Shown here in pieces: positions 24,214-32,557 of a DNA stretch of 46,349 nucleotides. The DNA is from Rhodospirillaceae bacterium (GTDB lineage: Bacteria; Pseudomonadota; Alphaproteobacteria; Rhodospirillales; Rhodospirillaceae). The stretch covers positions 1 to 46,349 of the forward strand of contig SHWP01000024.1 in NCBI GenBank assembly GCA_009693785.1, written 5' to 3'. Position numbers and translations under genes: made by a program. Position 1 is the stretch's first letter; each line of letters begins with the position of its first letter. Below the pieces are notes generated by a model that was given only the letters and a program-made list of their open reading frames with translations, ran no database searches and had not been told where the DNA came from.

Positions 24214-25158
24214 ATGAGTTTGGCCTTTGTGTTTCCTGGGCAAGGTTCGCAGGCAATTGGCATGGGCAAGGACCTGGCCGAGGCATTCCCGGAGGCGCGC
24301 GAAGTCTTCGGCGAGGTCGATGATGCGCTCAAGCAGAACCTGACCAAGCTGATGTTCGAGGGCCACGACAGCGATTTGACGCTGACCGAAAATGCGCAGC
24401 CAGCGCTGATGGCTGTCAGCCTAGCGGTGACTCGTGTGCTTGAACGTCAAGGCAAGGTGACGATCCGCGATACCGCGCGCTATGTCGCAGGCCATTCCTT
24501 AGGTGAATATTCGGCTTTGGCTGCGGCGGGTTCATTATCAATCGCCGATGCCGCGCGGCTTTTGAAAACACGTGGCCAAGCGATGCAAAAGGCCGTGCCT
24601 GTGGGCGAAGGTGCTATGGCCGCACTGCTGGGTCTCGACTTGGCGCAAGCCCAGGCTGTTGCGGCTGAAGCGGCCACTGCCGAAGAAATTTGTGCGGCCG
24701 CCAATGATAACGCCCCCGGCCAAGTGGTTATCTCCGGGCATGCCGATGCTGTGCAACGCGCAATCGAAATAGCCAAGACCAAGGGCGCAAAACGCGCGAT
24801 CATGCTCGCCGTCAGCGCGCCATTCCATTGTGCCATGATGAAGCCTGCCGCCGATGTGATGGCCGAGGCGCTAGCGAACGCTTGCATTCAGCCGCCGGTG
24901 GTGCCGGTGATTGCCAATGTCACGGCAGCGACGGTCATCGACCCCGATGAAATCCGCCGCTTGCTGGTAGAACAAGTCACAGCACTCGTACGCTGGCGGG
25001 AAAGCGTTCTGGCCATGACGAATGCTGGGGTCACCAAATTGGTTGAACTGGGTGCGGGAAAAGTTCTGTCGGGGTTAGCCAAGCGCATCCATGGCGATCT
25101 CGTGGCTGTGAGCATTCAAGGCCCCCATGACGTCGAGGAATTTCTAAAGACCATCTGA
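24214..25158 (+). CDS. fabD: Malonyl-CoA:ACP transacylase
   Basis: 314 residues from ATG 24214 (MSLAFVFPGQGSQ), six bases after AGAGGA; a 13-residue upstream extension is not used. The acyltransferase motifs are intact: oxyanion-hole GQGSQ near residues 9-13, the nucleophile elbow GHSLGEY, the malonyl-binding Arg further on and the catalytic His in SAPFHCAMM. It loads malonyl groups onto ACP for type II fatty acid synthesis. It is the first of fabD-fabG-acpP-fabF. A TTGACA at 24136-24141 is a possible -35 box, but no convincing -10 follows. Confidence 0.97.
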   Translation: MSLAFVFPGQGSQAIGMGKDLAEAFPEAREVFGEVDDALKQNLTKLMFEGHDSDLTLTENAQPALMAVSLAVTRVLERQGKVTIRDTARYVAGHSLGEYSALAAAGSLSIADAARLLKTRGQAMQKAVPVGEGAMAALLGLDLAQAQAVAAEAATAEEICAAANDNAPGQVVISGHADAVQRAIEIAKTKGAKRAIMLAVSAPFHCAMMKPAADVMAEALANACIQPPVVPVIANVTAATVIDPDEIRRLLVEQVTALVRWRESVLAMTNAGVTKLVELGAGKVLSGLAKRIHGDLVAVSIQGPHDVEEFLKTI

Positions 25159-25190
25159 CACCGCCCCGCAAAATCGTGGAGTATTCAGCC

Positions 25191-25928
25191 ATGTTCGACC
25201 TCACCGGAAAATGCGCGCTTGTGACAGGGGCTAGCGGCGGTATCGGCCGCGCCGTTGCCAAGGTTTTGCACGCGCAAGGAGCCACAGTCGCGTTGCATGG
25301 CACGCGCAAAAACGCGCTTGAGGCTTTGGCCACTGAACTCAAAGAGCGCGCCCATGTGCTCGTGTGTAATTTTTCCGACACGGCGGCAGTGGAAAAACTT
25401 GTGCCCGACGCCGAGGCGGCAATGGGCTCGCTTGATATTCTCGTCAACAACGCCGGCATCACGCGTGACGGTTTAATTTTGCGCATGAAAGATCAGGATT
25501 TTTGGGACGTGATTGGCGTTAATCTGGGCACCGCATTTCGTCTGTGCCGCGCCGCCGTCAAAGGCATGATGAAGAGAAGGTACGGCCGCATCGTCAACAT
25601 TTCCTCGGTGGTGGGCGTTACTGGTAATCCCGGGCAGGTGAATTACGTTGCCTCCAAGGCCGGGCTGATTGGGTTGACAAAGTCCCTGGCTCAGGAAGTC
25701 GCTAGCCGAAATATCACGGTCAATGCTGTAGCTCCGGGCTTCATAACCAGCGCTATGACCGAAGCCTTGACCGAGGACCAACGCAAACGCATCACCGACT
25801 CCATCCCGTTGGGCCGTATTGGTGGCGGTGAGGATGTGGCCGCGGCCGTGGCATATCTTGCCAGCGTCGAGGCCGCGTACGTGACGGGACAAACCCTGCA
25901 CGTCAACGGCGGTATGGCAATGATCTAG
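25191..25928 (+). CDS. fabG: 3-oxoacyl-ACP reductase
   Basis: 245 residues from ATG 25191 (MFDLTGKCALVTGASGGIG). It is an SDR with the NADPH motif TGASGGIG, NNAG (ILVNNAGITRDGL), the Ser in VNISSVVG, the catalytic Tyr/Lys in YVASKAG and the FabG ending VTGQTLHVNGGMAMI. It reduces beta-ketoacyl-ACP in the elongation cycle. It lies 32 bases after fabD. A GTG at 25176 is a less likely start. Confidence 0.97.
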   Translation: MFDLTGKCALVTGASGGIGRAVAKVLHAQGATVALHGTRKNALEALATELKERAHVLVCNFSDTAAVEKLVPDAEAAMGSLDILVNNAGITRDGLILRMKDQDFWDVIGVNLGTAFRLCRAAVKGMMKRRYGRIVNISSVVGVTGNPGQVNYVASKAGLIGLTKSLAQEVASRNITVNAVAPGFITSAMTEALTEDQRKRITDSIPLGRIGGGEDVAAAVAYLASVEAAYVTGQTLHVNGGMAMI

Positions 25929-26109
25929 CTATGGTTTCAGTGAGTTAAGGTGCCTGGCGCGGCCCTAGCCAAGGTCTGGGGGATATGCTACCACGCTCGC
26001 GCTTGAGGGGAACCGGACGTTCACCGCAGCCCTCAACCGATGAATCAGTTAAATCAAGAACATCTCGAACATTGTCATCCCAATCATTGAATAGCGTGAG
26101 GAAAGAGGA

Positions 26110-26349
26110 ATGAGCACGGTCGCCGAACGCGTGAAGAAAGTAGTCGTACAACATTTGGGCGTTGAAGAAGCCAAGGTGACGGATAACGCCGGCTTTATCG
26201 ACGATCTCGGTGCCGACAGCTTGGACACCGTGGAATTAGTCATGGCCTTCGAGGAAGAGTTCGGCGTCGAAATTCCCGATGACGCGGCTGAAAAAATTCT
26301 CACCGTGAAAGACGCCATCGCGTTTATCGACGCGAATGCGAAGAAGTAA
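26110..26349 (+). CDS. acpP: Acyl carrier protein
   Basis: 79 residues, acidic, with the phosphopantetheine attachment Ser in [24 protein letters not shown]. It carries growing acyl chains in fatty acid synthesis and lipid A assembly. AGAGGA sits just before the ATG. The 181-base leader after fabG contains a possible stem TTGAGGG/CCCTCAA (26003-26036) but no gene; acpP is often expressed from its own promoter, although I could not pick one out with confidence. Confidence 0.98.
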   Translation: MSTVAERVKKVVVQHLGVEEAKVTDNAGFIDDLGADSLDTVELVMAFEEEFGVEIPDDAAEKILTVKDAIAFIDANAKK

Positions 26350-26403
26350 CGCGGTTCAACGTTAGGGACGGACGGGAACGTTCGCCCAAGATCAAGCTTT
26401 CGC

Positions 26404-26431
26404 ATGGGGCCTGGAAATGACCGGGTCCCAT
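26404..26431 (+). terminator. Hairpin between acpP and fabF
   Basis: ATGGGGCC/GGTCCCAT with one G-U pair and a 12-base loop, 54 bases after acpP. No T-run follows, so this could be an mRNA-stabilising or attenuating stem that lets the abundant acpP message exceed fabF. The remaining 208-base gap shows nothing else. Confidence 0.3.
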
Positions 26432-26557
26432 CGCCATTTATGGACGTATGCGACGGTTCGCGGCGTGTTGCGCGGGACCAAAAAATTTAAGGGCTCTTTG
26501 GCGTTACCGATGGCGCCGGTGCGCCCTCGGAACTGTCCTCGATAGGGGCAATTGGTC

Positions 26558-27829
26558 ATGGGTTTTGAAGCTAAACGAGTTGTCGTCACCGGCATGGGAC
26601 TAGTCACTCCGCTTGGGCGCGGCGTGAAAGGCAATTGGGAAAGTCTCCTGGCCTCCAAATCTGGCATTACCCCCGTCACGCGCTTCAAGGTTGACGATAT
26701 GCCTTGCCGCATCGGCGGCTCGGTCCCGACCGAAGAAGGGCACCCGTACCGCTTCAACATTGATGACTTCGTAAATTCCAAAGAGCGCCGCCGCATGGAC
26801 GCCTTCATTCTCTATGCCATCGGCGCTGCGGATGAAGCAGTCAAAGACTCTGGTTGGGTGCCGCCCACTGATGAGGCGCGTGAACGCACTGGCGTGATGA
26901 TTGGCTCGGGCATCGGCGGTTTATTTACAATCGATGAAACGGCTCAGATTTTGGCGACCCAAGGCCCGCGCCGCGTGAGCCCATTTTTTATCCCTGCGAG
27001 CCTCATCAACCTGGCCTCAGGGCAGGTGTCGATTAAACATGGCTTCAAGGGCCCCAATCATGCGCCGGTCACGGCATGTGCGACCGGCGCCCATGCCATT
27101 GGCGATGCCGCACGGCTGATCAAGTATGGCGATGCCGATGTGATGGTTGCCGGCGGCGCGGAATCGGCCCTCTGCCGGTTGGGCCTGGCCGGATTTGCTG
27201 CCGCAAAAGCCCTGTCGACATCCTACAACGATACCCCGGCCAAAGCCTCACGCCCTTGGGACAAGGGCCGTGATGGGTTTGTCATGGGTGAGGGCTCAGG
27301 CGTGGTCGTGCTGGAAGATTTTGAACACGCCAAGAAACGCGGCGCAAAAATCTACGCCGAAGTTTTAGGCTATGGCATGTCGGGCGATGCTTATCATATC
27401 ACGGCGCCGTCCGAGGATGGCTCAGGCGGCTTCCGCGCCATGCGCGGGGCGTTGCGCGATGCAAAGCTTAACCCCGAGGACATCGACTACATCAATGCCC
27501 ATGGTACCTCGACGCCCAAGGGCGATGAGATCGAACTGAACGCCGTCAAACGCATGTTCGGCCAAGCGGCTTATCAGTTGTCGATGTCATCGACCAAGTC
27601 GGCCATGGGTCATTTGCTAGGCGCTGCCGGGGCGGTGGAGGCCATTTTCTCTATTCTCTCGCTGAATAACCAAGTCGCGCCGCCAACACTCAATCTTGAT
27701 GACCCCTCGGAGGGTTGCGACATCGACCTTGTGCCACATACAGCTAAACAACGGCGCATCAGGTATGTGCTGTCGAACTCATTTGGGTTCGGCGGTACCA
27801 ACGCCGCATTGGTTATCGGCCCGGTCTAA
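26558..27829 (+). CDS. fabF: 3-oxoacyl-ACP synthase II
   Basis: 423 residues from ATG 26558 (MGFEAKRVVVTGMGLVTPLG), nine bases after AGGGG. The condensing-enzyme triad is present: Cys in TACATGAHAIGDA, His in NAHGTSTPKGD and His in GHLLGAAGAVE, plus the conserved Lys in MSSTKSAMGH and the C-terminal NSFGFGGTNA. FabF elongates acyl-ACP with malonyl-ACP. It lies 4 bases before mltG, so the two are co-transcribed. Confidence 0.97.
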   Translation: MGFEAKRVVVTGMGLVTPLGRGVKGNWESLLASKSGITPVTRFKVDDMPCRIGGSVPTEEGHPYRFNIDDFVNSKERRRMDAFILYAIGAADEAVKDSGWVPPTDEARERTGVMIGSGIGGLFTIDETAQILATQGPRRVSPFFIPASLINLASGQVSIKHGFKGPNHAPVTACATGAHAIGDAARLIKYGDADVMVAGGAESALCRLGLAGFAAAKALSTSYNDTPAKASRPWDKGRDGFVMGEGSGVVVLEDFEHAKKRGAKIYAEVLGYGMSGDAYHITAPSEDGSGGFRAMRGALRDAKLNPEDIDYINAHGTSTPKGDEIELNAVKRMFGQAAYQLSMSSTKSAMGHLLGAAGAVEAIFSILSLNNQVAPPTLNLDDPSEGCDIDLVPHTAKQRRIRYVLSNSFGFGGTNAALVIGPV

Positions 27830-27833
27830 GTCC

Positions 27834-29018
27834 ATGTGGCGCGAACGGCTGATCACGGGTTCGTTGTCACTGATTGCCGCTCTCCTCGCCATTCTCATCG
27901 GTGTTTATCTCTGGAGCCTGAGCGCAGTGAATGCACCAGGCCCCTTGACCCAACCCGCAACCGTCATCATCAAGTCAGGAACTGGGTTGTCTGCTATCGC
28001 GCGGCAATTGCAGCAAGCTCGAATTGTGTCCAATGATTTGCTGTTCGAATGGGAAGCCCGGCGTAATGGACAAGGACGCAACCTCAAGCCAGGCGAATAC
28101 CGTTTTGAGCCCGGCGGCAGTATTAGCGCGGTCATCGAGAAGCTGATCAACCGCGATGTCGTAAAGCGATTTGTCACCATTCCTGAAGGTCTCGTGACAA
28201 CAGATATATTACGCACTCTCGCGGCCACGGAGGGGCTCGTCGGCGACAGTCCCGATGATATCACCGATGGCGACCTCTTGCCCGAGACCTATAGTTACGA
28301 ATGGGGTGATACAAAAGTCGCGGTGATCGAGCGCATGCGCCGCGCGCGTGAAACCGCCTTGCAGGATTTGTGGGCAAAGCGCGCAGCAGATTTGCCGCTG
28401 GAATCACCAGAGGAAGCGATGGCTCTGGCCGCCATTGTTGAAAAAGAAACGGGTGTTGCGGCCGAGCGCGGTAAGGTTGCGGGCGTGTTCATCAACCGCC
28501 TCAAGAAGAAGATGCGCCTGCAATCGGACCCCACGGTCATTTATGGCATCAATCCACAAGGACTTGGCCGTGACCTGACCCGTGAGGATTTGGCCGCGCC
28601 AAGCGCCTTCAATACGTATGTCATTGATCGTCTGCCGCCTGCGCCCATTTGTCACCCCGGCCGCGCGGCTATCGCCGCTGTGCTCAACCCCGAACCCACC
28701 GATGCACTGTATTTTGTTGCCGATGGTACAGGCGGCCATGCTTTCGCCGCGACACTGGCCGAACACAACCGCAATGTCGCGCGCTGGCGCAAAGTAGACG
28801 CAGGCGTGGCGCTCCCGCCGGAAAAAGCCGCTAAGCCCACAAAAACCAGCGCCAAGCCAGCAGTAAAGCCGATTCCAAAGCCAGCACCGGCAAAACCTGC
28901 ATCGCCTAAGGCACCCGCCAAGAAAGAGTCTGCACCGCCACCCGGTTCGAAACAAAAGGCCGCTGCACAGCCACTGTTTCCGCCTACGGTCGGCGAGCTG
29001 CCGCAGAGTGACAATTAG
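27834..29018 (+). CDS. mltG: Endolytic murein transglycosylase MltG
   Basis: 394 residues from ATG 27834 (MWRERLITG). There is one N-terminal membrane anchor (about residues 9-30), a LysM-like region (IIKSGTGLSAIARQLQQARIVSN) and the YceG/MltG catalytic domain with the active Glu in AAIVEKETGV and the closing HAFAATLAEHNRNVARWR. MltG cuts nascent peptidoglycan strands in the periplasm and sets glycan length. The last ~65 residues are a Pro/Ala/Lys-rich low-complexity tail, probably disordered. It follows fabF by 4 bases, as is conserved. In related genomes yicC comes next, but here an accessory block intervenes. Confidence 0.95.
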   Translation: MWRERLITGSLSLIAALLAILIGVYLWSLSAVNAPGPLTQPATVIIKSGTGLSAIARQLQQARIVSNDLLFEWEARRNGQGRNLKPGEYRFEPGGSISAVIEKLINRDVVKRFVTIPEGLVTTDILRTLAATEGLVGDSPDDITDGDLLPETYSYEWGDTKVAVIERMRRARETALQDLWAKRAADLPLESPEEAMALAAIVEKETGVAAERGKVAGVFINRLKKKMRLQSDPTVIYGINPQGLGRDLTREDLAAPSAFNTYVIDRLPPAPICHPGRAAIAAVLNPEPTDALYFVADGTGGHAFAATLAEHNRNVARWRKVDAGVALPPEKAAKPTKTSAKPAVKPIPKPAPAKPASPKAPAKKESAPPPGSKQKAAAQPLFPPTVGELPQSDN

Positions 29019-29026
29019 ACGACAGT

Positions 29027-29090
29027 TGGCGGGTGGATGATTTACAGGTAAATCCACAAAGATGAGACTGCTTGTCGCTCCAGCCCGCCA
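29027..29090 (+). other. Structured leader upstream of the first TerC-family gene
   Basis: A 7-bp closing stem TGGCGGG (29027-29033)/CCCGCCA (29084-29090) encloses an internal hairpin GATTTAC/GTAAATC (29039-29054) and a further ~27 bases, followed by GAAAAAATTG and the ATG at 29109. It may be the mltG terminator region or an RNA control element of the TerC genes. TerC genes are known partners of the manganese yybP-ykoY riboswitch, but I could not find its conserved loops here. Confidence 0.4.
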
Positions 29091-29108
29091 GAAAAAATTG
29101 AGCCAATC

Positions 29109-29834
29109 ATGATCGATATGCTGACCGACCCGAATATCTGGGCTGCTTTCTTAACGCTCGCCGCCCTCGAGATCGTCTTGGGAATCGATAATATTATTTT
29201 CCTGTCGATTGTAACCGGGCGCTTGCCTGCGCATCAACAAGCCAAGGCCCGCCGCATCGGACTGACCCTGGCGTTGGGTATGCGAGTTGCTTTGTTGATG
29301 AGCCTGTCATGGATCGCGGGCCTAACAGAGCCAATCATTACGCTTGGCAGCTACGAATTATCATGGCGCGATGTCATTTTAGGGCTTGGAGGATTGTTTT
29401 TGCTCTACAAGGCGACGGCTGAAATTCACAACACCATGGAAGGCCACGACGAATCACAGCACCCAGTTCAATCCACTTTTACTGCGGCCATCATTCAAAT
29501 CATCATTCTTGATCTGGTCTTCTCTCTCGATTCCGTCATTACTGCTGTTGGCATGACAGACAATCTGGCCGTGATGGTTGCTGCGATTGTCGTTTCCATC
29601 TTCATCATGCTTTTCGCAGCCACACCTGTTAGCGACTTCGTCAACCGTCACCCGACCGTGAAAATGCTAGCGCTTGGGTTCTTGCTATTAATCGGAGTGG
29701 CGTTAATTGCTGACGCGGGGCACTTTCATATCCCGCGTGGCTATCTCTACTTCGCCATCGCTTTCTCGGCCTTAATCGAGACGCTGAATTTGTTAACGCG
29801 TCGCAAAAGCAAAAAAACCAAAGGCGTAAGTTGA
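29109..29834 (+). CDS. TerC-family integral membrane protein
   Basis: 241 residues with about seven hydrophobic segments. TerC hallmarks are the paired acidic motifs within the membrane: LEIVLGIDNIIFLSI near the N-terminus and IIILDLVFSLDSVITAVGM in the middle, which are internal repeats. Family members take part in metal-ion homeostasis, notably Mn efflux and loading of exoenzymes, and tellurite resistance. This copy resembles the YgdQ/YkoY-type group. Its stop overlaps the next TerC gene by one base (TGATG). Substrate is not known. Confidence 0.9.
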   Translation: MIDMLTDPNIWAAFLTLAALEIVLGIDNIIFLSIVTGRLPAHQQAKARRIGLTLALGMRVALLMSLSWIAGLTEPIITLGSYELSWRDVILGLGGLFLLYKATAEIHNTMEGHDESQHPVQSTFTAAIIQIIILDLVFSLDSVITAVGMTDNLAVMVAAIVVSIFIMLFAATPVSDFVNRHPTVKMLALGFLLLIGVALIADAGHFHIPRGYLYFAIAFSALIETLNLLTRRKSKKTKGVS

Positions 29835-30769
29835 TGATCGAATATCTGAGCAACCCTCAAACCTGGTCGGCGCTGCTCACGATCATCGGCATTAATATCG
29901 TCTTGTCGGGCGACAACGCGGTGGTGATCGCGCTTGCGTGTCGCAGCCTGCCGCCCAAGCAGCAGAAATTGGGCATTGCTTGGGGGTCGGGTATCGCCGT
30001 TGTTTTACGGATCATTTTCACTATTTTTATCGCTTACCTGCTGACGGTTCCCTATCTGAAGTTTTTTGGCGGTCTTTTGTTGTTTTGGGTTGGCTACAAG
30101 CTCGTTGTAGGCGATGACGGTGGCGATGAAGTCGATGCGGCCAGCAACATCTGGCACGCAGCACGCATCGTCGTGGTCGCCGATGCGGTCATGAGCCTCG
30201 ATAATGTGATCGCGGTCGCCGCGGCCGCGAAAGGCGATTTTGCTCTGTTGGTTCTCGGGTTGCTAATCAGCATTCCAATGGTGGTTTACGGCGCCACCAT
30301 GCTGATTAAATTGATCGAACGATATCCCGTCATCGTTCCTGGCGGCGCCGCGCTGATTGGATTCATCGGCGGCGAGGTGATCGTGTCCGATCATGCGTTA
30401 GAACCGTGGATCGAGCAAAACGCTGCGTGGGTGCACCAATTAGGCCCGTTGCTGGGTGCTATTGGCGTGATTGTTGGCAGCCGGATCGTGGCACCGCTAC
30501 CCAAGATCAGCGCCGAGGTTATCGCAGAAGAGGCTGCGGTAGGTGCAGCTTTGTTGCTTGGCCGGACGGTGCTCATGCGCCTGGCTGCCTTTGTGGTGGG
30601 GGCGGTGGCCTATAGCGTTGGTGATGCTGCCCCGGCTAATGGAGGGAGTCCGCTCATGCAGGTCATGCATGGATTGCGACCTATCTTTGCCGCAGCAATT
30701 GCGATTGTACTTGGTGAGGTAGCAGCTTGGGTTGTCCGCCGGGTCCGAGCCGGGACCCCCGCCACCTAA
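29834..30769 (+). CDS. Second TerC-family membrane protein (YjbE-like)
   Basis: 311 residues from ATG 29834. The TerC repeats are INIVLSGDNAVVIALACRSLPP and VVVADAVMSLDNVIAVAAAAKGD, characteristic of the YjbE subgroup and different from the preceding copy. An extra ~90-residue C-terminal part carries two more hydrophobic stretches (LLLGRTVLMRLAAFVVGAVAYSV and IFAAAIAIVLGEVAAWVV), longer than a typical YjbE protein of ~220 residues. Translationally coupled to the first TerC gene, so both may be made in a fixed ratio. A role in Mn or other divalent metal export is inferred from the family. Confidence 0.88.
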   Translation: MIEYLSNPQTWSALLTIIGINIVLSGDNAVVIALACRSLPPKQQKLGIAWGSGIAVVLRIIFTIFIAYLLTVPYLKFFGGLLLFWVGYKLVVGDDGGDEVDAASNIWHAARIVVVADAVMSLDNVIAVAAAAKGDFALLVLGLLISIPMVVYGATMLIKLIERYPVIVPGGAALIGFIGGEVIVSDHALEPWIEQNAAWVHQLGPLLGAIGVIVGSRIVAPLPKISAEVIAEEAAVGAALLLGRTVLMRLAAFVVGAVAYSVGDAAPANGGSPLMQVMHGLRPIFAAAIAIVLGEVAAWVVRRVRAGTPAT

Positions 30770-30785
30770 TTGATCGCTTAGTGTT

Positions 30786-31556
30786 CTAGGGTTGCTGCGG
30801 CAATTCTGCCTTATGCGGTAACCGTGCCGTTATGGCGCCAATGAGCCAGTCGGGTAGGGTAGTCATAATCCATGCCGCAAGTGCCATGGGCCAGGGGAAT
30901 GCAATTCGCCCGCGGTTCGCAGTGATGCCTTTAGCGATAATGTCCGCTGCGCGTTCGGCAGACATCAGAAAAGGCATAGGAAAACGGTTGCGCCGCGAGA
31001 TCGCGCTTTCGACGAACCCTGGGCAGATGACCGACACGCCAATATTGTCGCGCGATAAACCGCCACGCAGTCCTTCGCCCCACACTTTCACCGCAGCTTT
31101 TGAGGCGCAGTAAGCAGGCGCGCTGGGCATCCCACGAAAGCCTGCGATCGAACTCATGATGGCAATGTGCCCATGCTTGCGCGCGCGCATGGGTTCTAAA
31201 ATCGGAAGGACGGTATTGAAAATCCCGTTGACGTTGATTGCAAAGATTTGGCGGGTCTGTGCCGCACTTTCCCCAGCGCCGCCAGACCCCGCTGACACGC
31301 CCGCGTTGGCAATAACGAGGTCGAATGGCAGCGCCTTGTCGCGAGCGAGAATCCACGCCGCCATGCCTGTTTCGTCCTGCACGTCTTGCGCGATCCATGA
31401 CACTTGGGCGCCCTTGGTTTGGCAATGCGTGGCCACACTTTCCGTGCGGGAATGGTTGCGGCCCATCAGACTGAGAGTTATGCCAGCGCCCGCATAGTGT
31501 CGCGCCAGTGCCTCGCCAATGCCCGACGAGGCACCCGTAATCAAGATATGGGTCAC
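30786..31556 (-). CDS. Short-chain dehydrogenase/reductase
   Basis: 256 residues from GTG 31556, six bases after AGGGGAG. SDR motifs: TGASSGIGEALARHYA at the N-terminus, VIANAGVSAG, Ser in IMSSIAG and the catalytic YCASKAAVKVWGEGLR. The C-terminus has a hydrophobic stretch (FPWPMALAAWIMTTLPDWLIG) that may touch the membrane, as in several DltE/YqjQ-type SDRs. Substrate unknown. It lies 79 bases after the KaiB gene on the same strand and could be read from the same promoter. It converges on the second TerC gene. Confidence 0.88.
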   Translation of the reverse strand: MTHILITGASSGIGEALARHYAGAGITLSLMGRNHSRTESVATHCQTKGAQVSWIAQDVQDETGMAAWILARDKALPFDLVIANAGVSAGSGGAGESAAQTRQIFAINVNGIFNTVLPILEPMRARKHGHIAIMSSIAGFRGMPSAPAYCASKAAVKVWGEGLRGGLSRDNIGVSVICPGFVESAISRRNRFPMPFLMSAERAADIIAKGITANRGRIAFPWPMALAAWIMTTLPDWLIGAITARLPHKAELPQQP

Positions 31557-31635
31557 GATGATCTCCCCTGCGCTAGTCAACTCTCAGACCAGCCATGCTG
31601 AGTGAGCGCGGCAGCGCGATCAATCGTTTTCGGCG

Positions 31636-31956
31636 TTATGCCGGAGTAGCCTCAGGGGAGAGTTGCAAGCCAATCATCACCATCTCGGGCGATGACAGAT
31701 CGCCAAAGAGGCGGCGCGAAGGTCCGGGCGATACCCGAATCACGGTTGGCGTTGCTAACACATTGTCCATCAGCGCGGTATCGGGATCAGACAAGACATC
31801 GACAGTTTGTAATTCCACCTGAGCGCCGGGCATTGCCGCGCCGAGTTCCTCGCAAACCGTGACGAGGGCGGCTTTGGCTTTTTCAGCGCTTGGAGTTGCC
31901 CCAGCCACGAACAAGCGCAGTACGACGCGCCCGTGGGGTTTGGCGATAATGTTCAT
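31636..31956 (-). CDS. KaiB-like (thioredoxin-fold) protein
   Basis: 106 residues. The sequence follows cyanobacterial KaiB over the whole domain: VLRLFVAGATPS at the start, VELQTVDVLSDPDTA in the middle, then DNVLATPTVIRV with the conserved Pro, and RRLFGDLSSPEMVMIGLQL near the end. KaiB switches between two folds and binds KaiC in the cyanobacterial clock; in many other bacteria KaiB homologues have non-clock roles. No KaiC is in this window. The start overlaps the receiver gene by four bases (ATGA) and has GGAGG seven bases upstream, so the two proteins are probably made together and may interact. Confidence 0.9.
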   Translation of the reverse strand: MNIIAKPHGRVVLRLFVAGATPSAEKAKAALVTVCEELGAAMPGAQVELQTVDVLSDPDTALMDNVLATPTVIRVSPGPSRRLFGDLSSPEMVMIGLQLSPEATPA

Positions 31957-32363
31957 GCGCTTGCCTCCGCAACAACAAGCGGGATAGGGGCGGTTTTGTA
32001 CTTCAGCCGTGAATCTGCAATGGCCCGAATTTCCGCGAGGCCCAAGGGCTTGCGCGCAACATCAAAGTTAATGCCATCGTTTTGCAATTGCCGCAGGGAC
32101 ACCAAGAACTCTTCATAAAAGCCAGTGACAATGTAAACCGGCGAGTCGGGGCAAATGCTTTGCAGGTGCCGCAGGGTGTCGACGCCTGTCATGCCTGGCA
32201 TTTTGAGGTCGAGAAAAATCAAATCGGGCTTGCGGTTGCGTGCCGCGGCTAAGCCCTCAAGGCCCCCGGATGCGGTTGTCACGTCATGTCCGCATGCCTC
32301 CAAGGTCAACGCAAATGTTTCACGAACACCCGAATCATCATCAATCACAAGGACATGGCCCAT
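31953..32363 (-). CDS. Stand-alone response-regulator receiver
   Basis: 136 residues from ATG 32363 (MGHVLVIDDDSG), six bases after CAGGA. It is a complete receiver: acidic pocket Asp8/Asp9, phosphoacceptor Asp52 in LIFLDLKMPGMTG, switch Thr80 in VYIVTG and Lys105 in ARKPL. There is no output domain, so it works through protein contact or as a phosphotransfer sink; no histidine kinase is in the window. It is translationally coupled to the KaiB gene and divergent from the PAS-GGDEF-EAL gene. An in-frame extension upstream to 32435 is not used. Confidence 0.92.
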   Translation of the reverse strand: MGHVLVIDDDSGVRETFALTLEACGHDVTTASGGLEGLAAARNRKPDLIFLDLKMPGMTGVDTLRHLQSICPDSPVYIVTGFYEEFLVSLRQLQNDGINFDVARKPLGLAEIRAIADSRLKYKTAPIPLVVAEASA

Positions 32364-32394
32364 GGGTTTTCCTGAATAGTGAACCTTAATTATT

Positions 32395-32470
32395 GGGATT
32401 CGATGTTTTCGCGAATCTTCACAGCGAATCCCCATTGACCGAATGTATATCGCATCTATAGTTTCGAATC
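32395..32470. promoter_or_regulatory. Cluster of four CGAATC motifs between receiver and GGDEF-EAL genes
   Basis: CGAATC occurs at 32412, 32425 and 32465 and inverted (GATTCG) at 32397. The outer two of the first three form an 8-base inverted repeat, GGGATTCG (32395-32402)/CGAATCCC (32425-32432), and TTCGCGAA (32408-32415) is itself palindromic. The cluster flanks the promoter at 32435-32462 and lies in the region shared by both divergent units. A regulator's binding site is inferred. Confidence 0.5.
32435..32462 (+). promoter_or_regulatory. Sigma-70-type promoter of the PAS-GGDEF-EAL gene
   Basis: TTGACC (32435-32440), a 16-base spacer and TATAGT (32457-32462). Transcription would start near 32469 and leave a leader of about 90 bases before the ATG at 32558. 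Confidence 0.6.
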
Positions 32471-32557
32471 AAAATAATAGTGACTAAAAACTATCCACAG
32501 GCCTCAAGAGCAGGTGCACTGCCAAACTGGCCAAAGTCTGAGGGAAGAGAGCCATCA

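Noticed and set aside
26350..26557. A possible small gene between acpP and fabF
   Set aside because: Frames here lack a ribosome-binding site and any similarity; only a hairpin is supported.
29019..29108. Manganese yybP-ykoY riboswitch upstream of terC
   Set aside because: The characteristic conserved internal-loop sequences could not be identified, so only a generic structured leader is reported.
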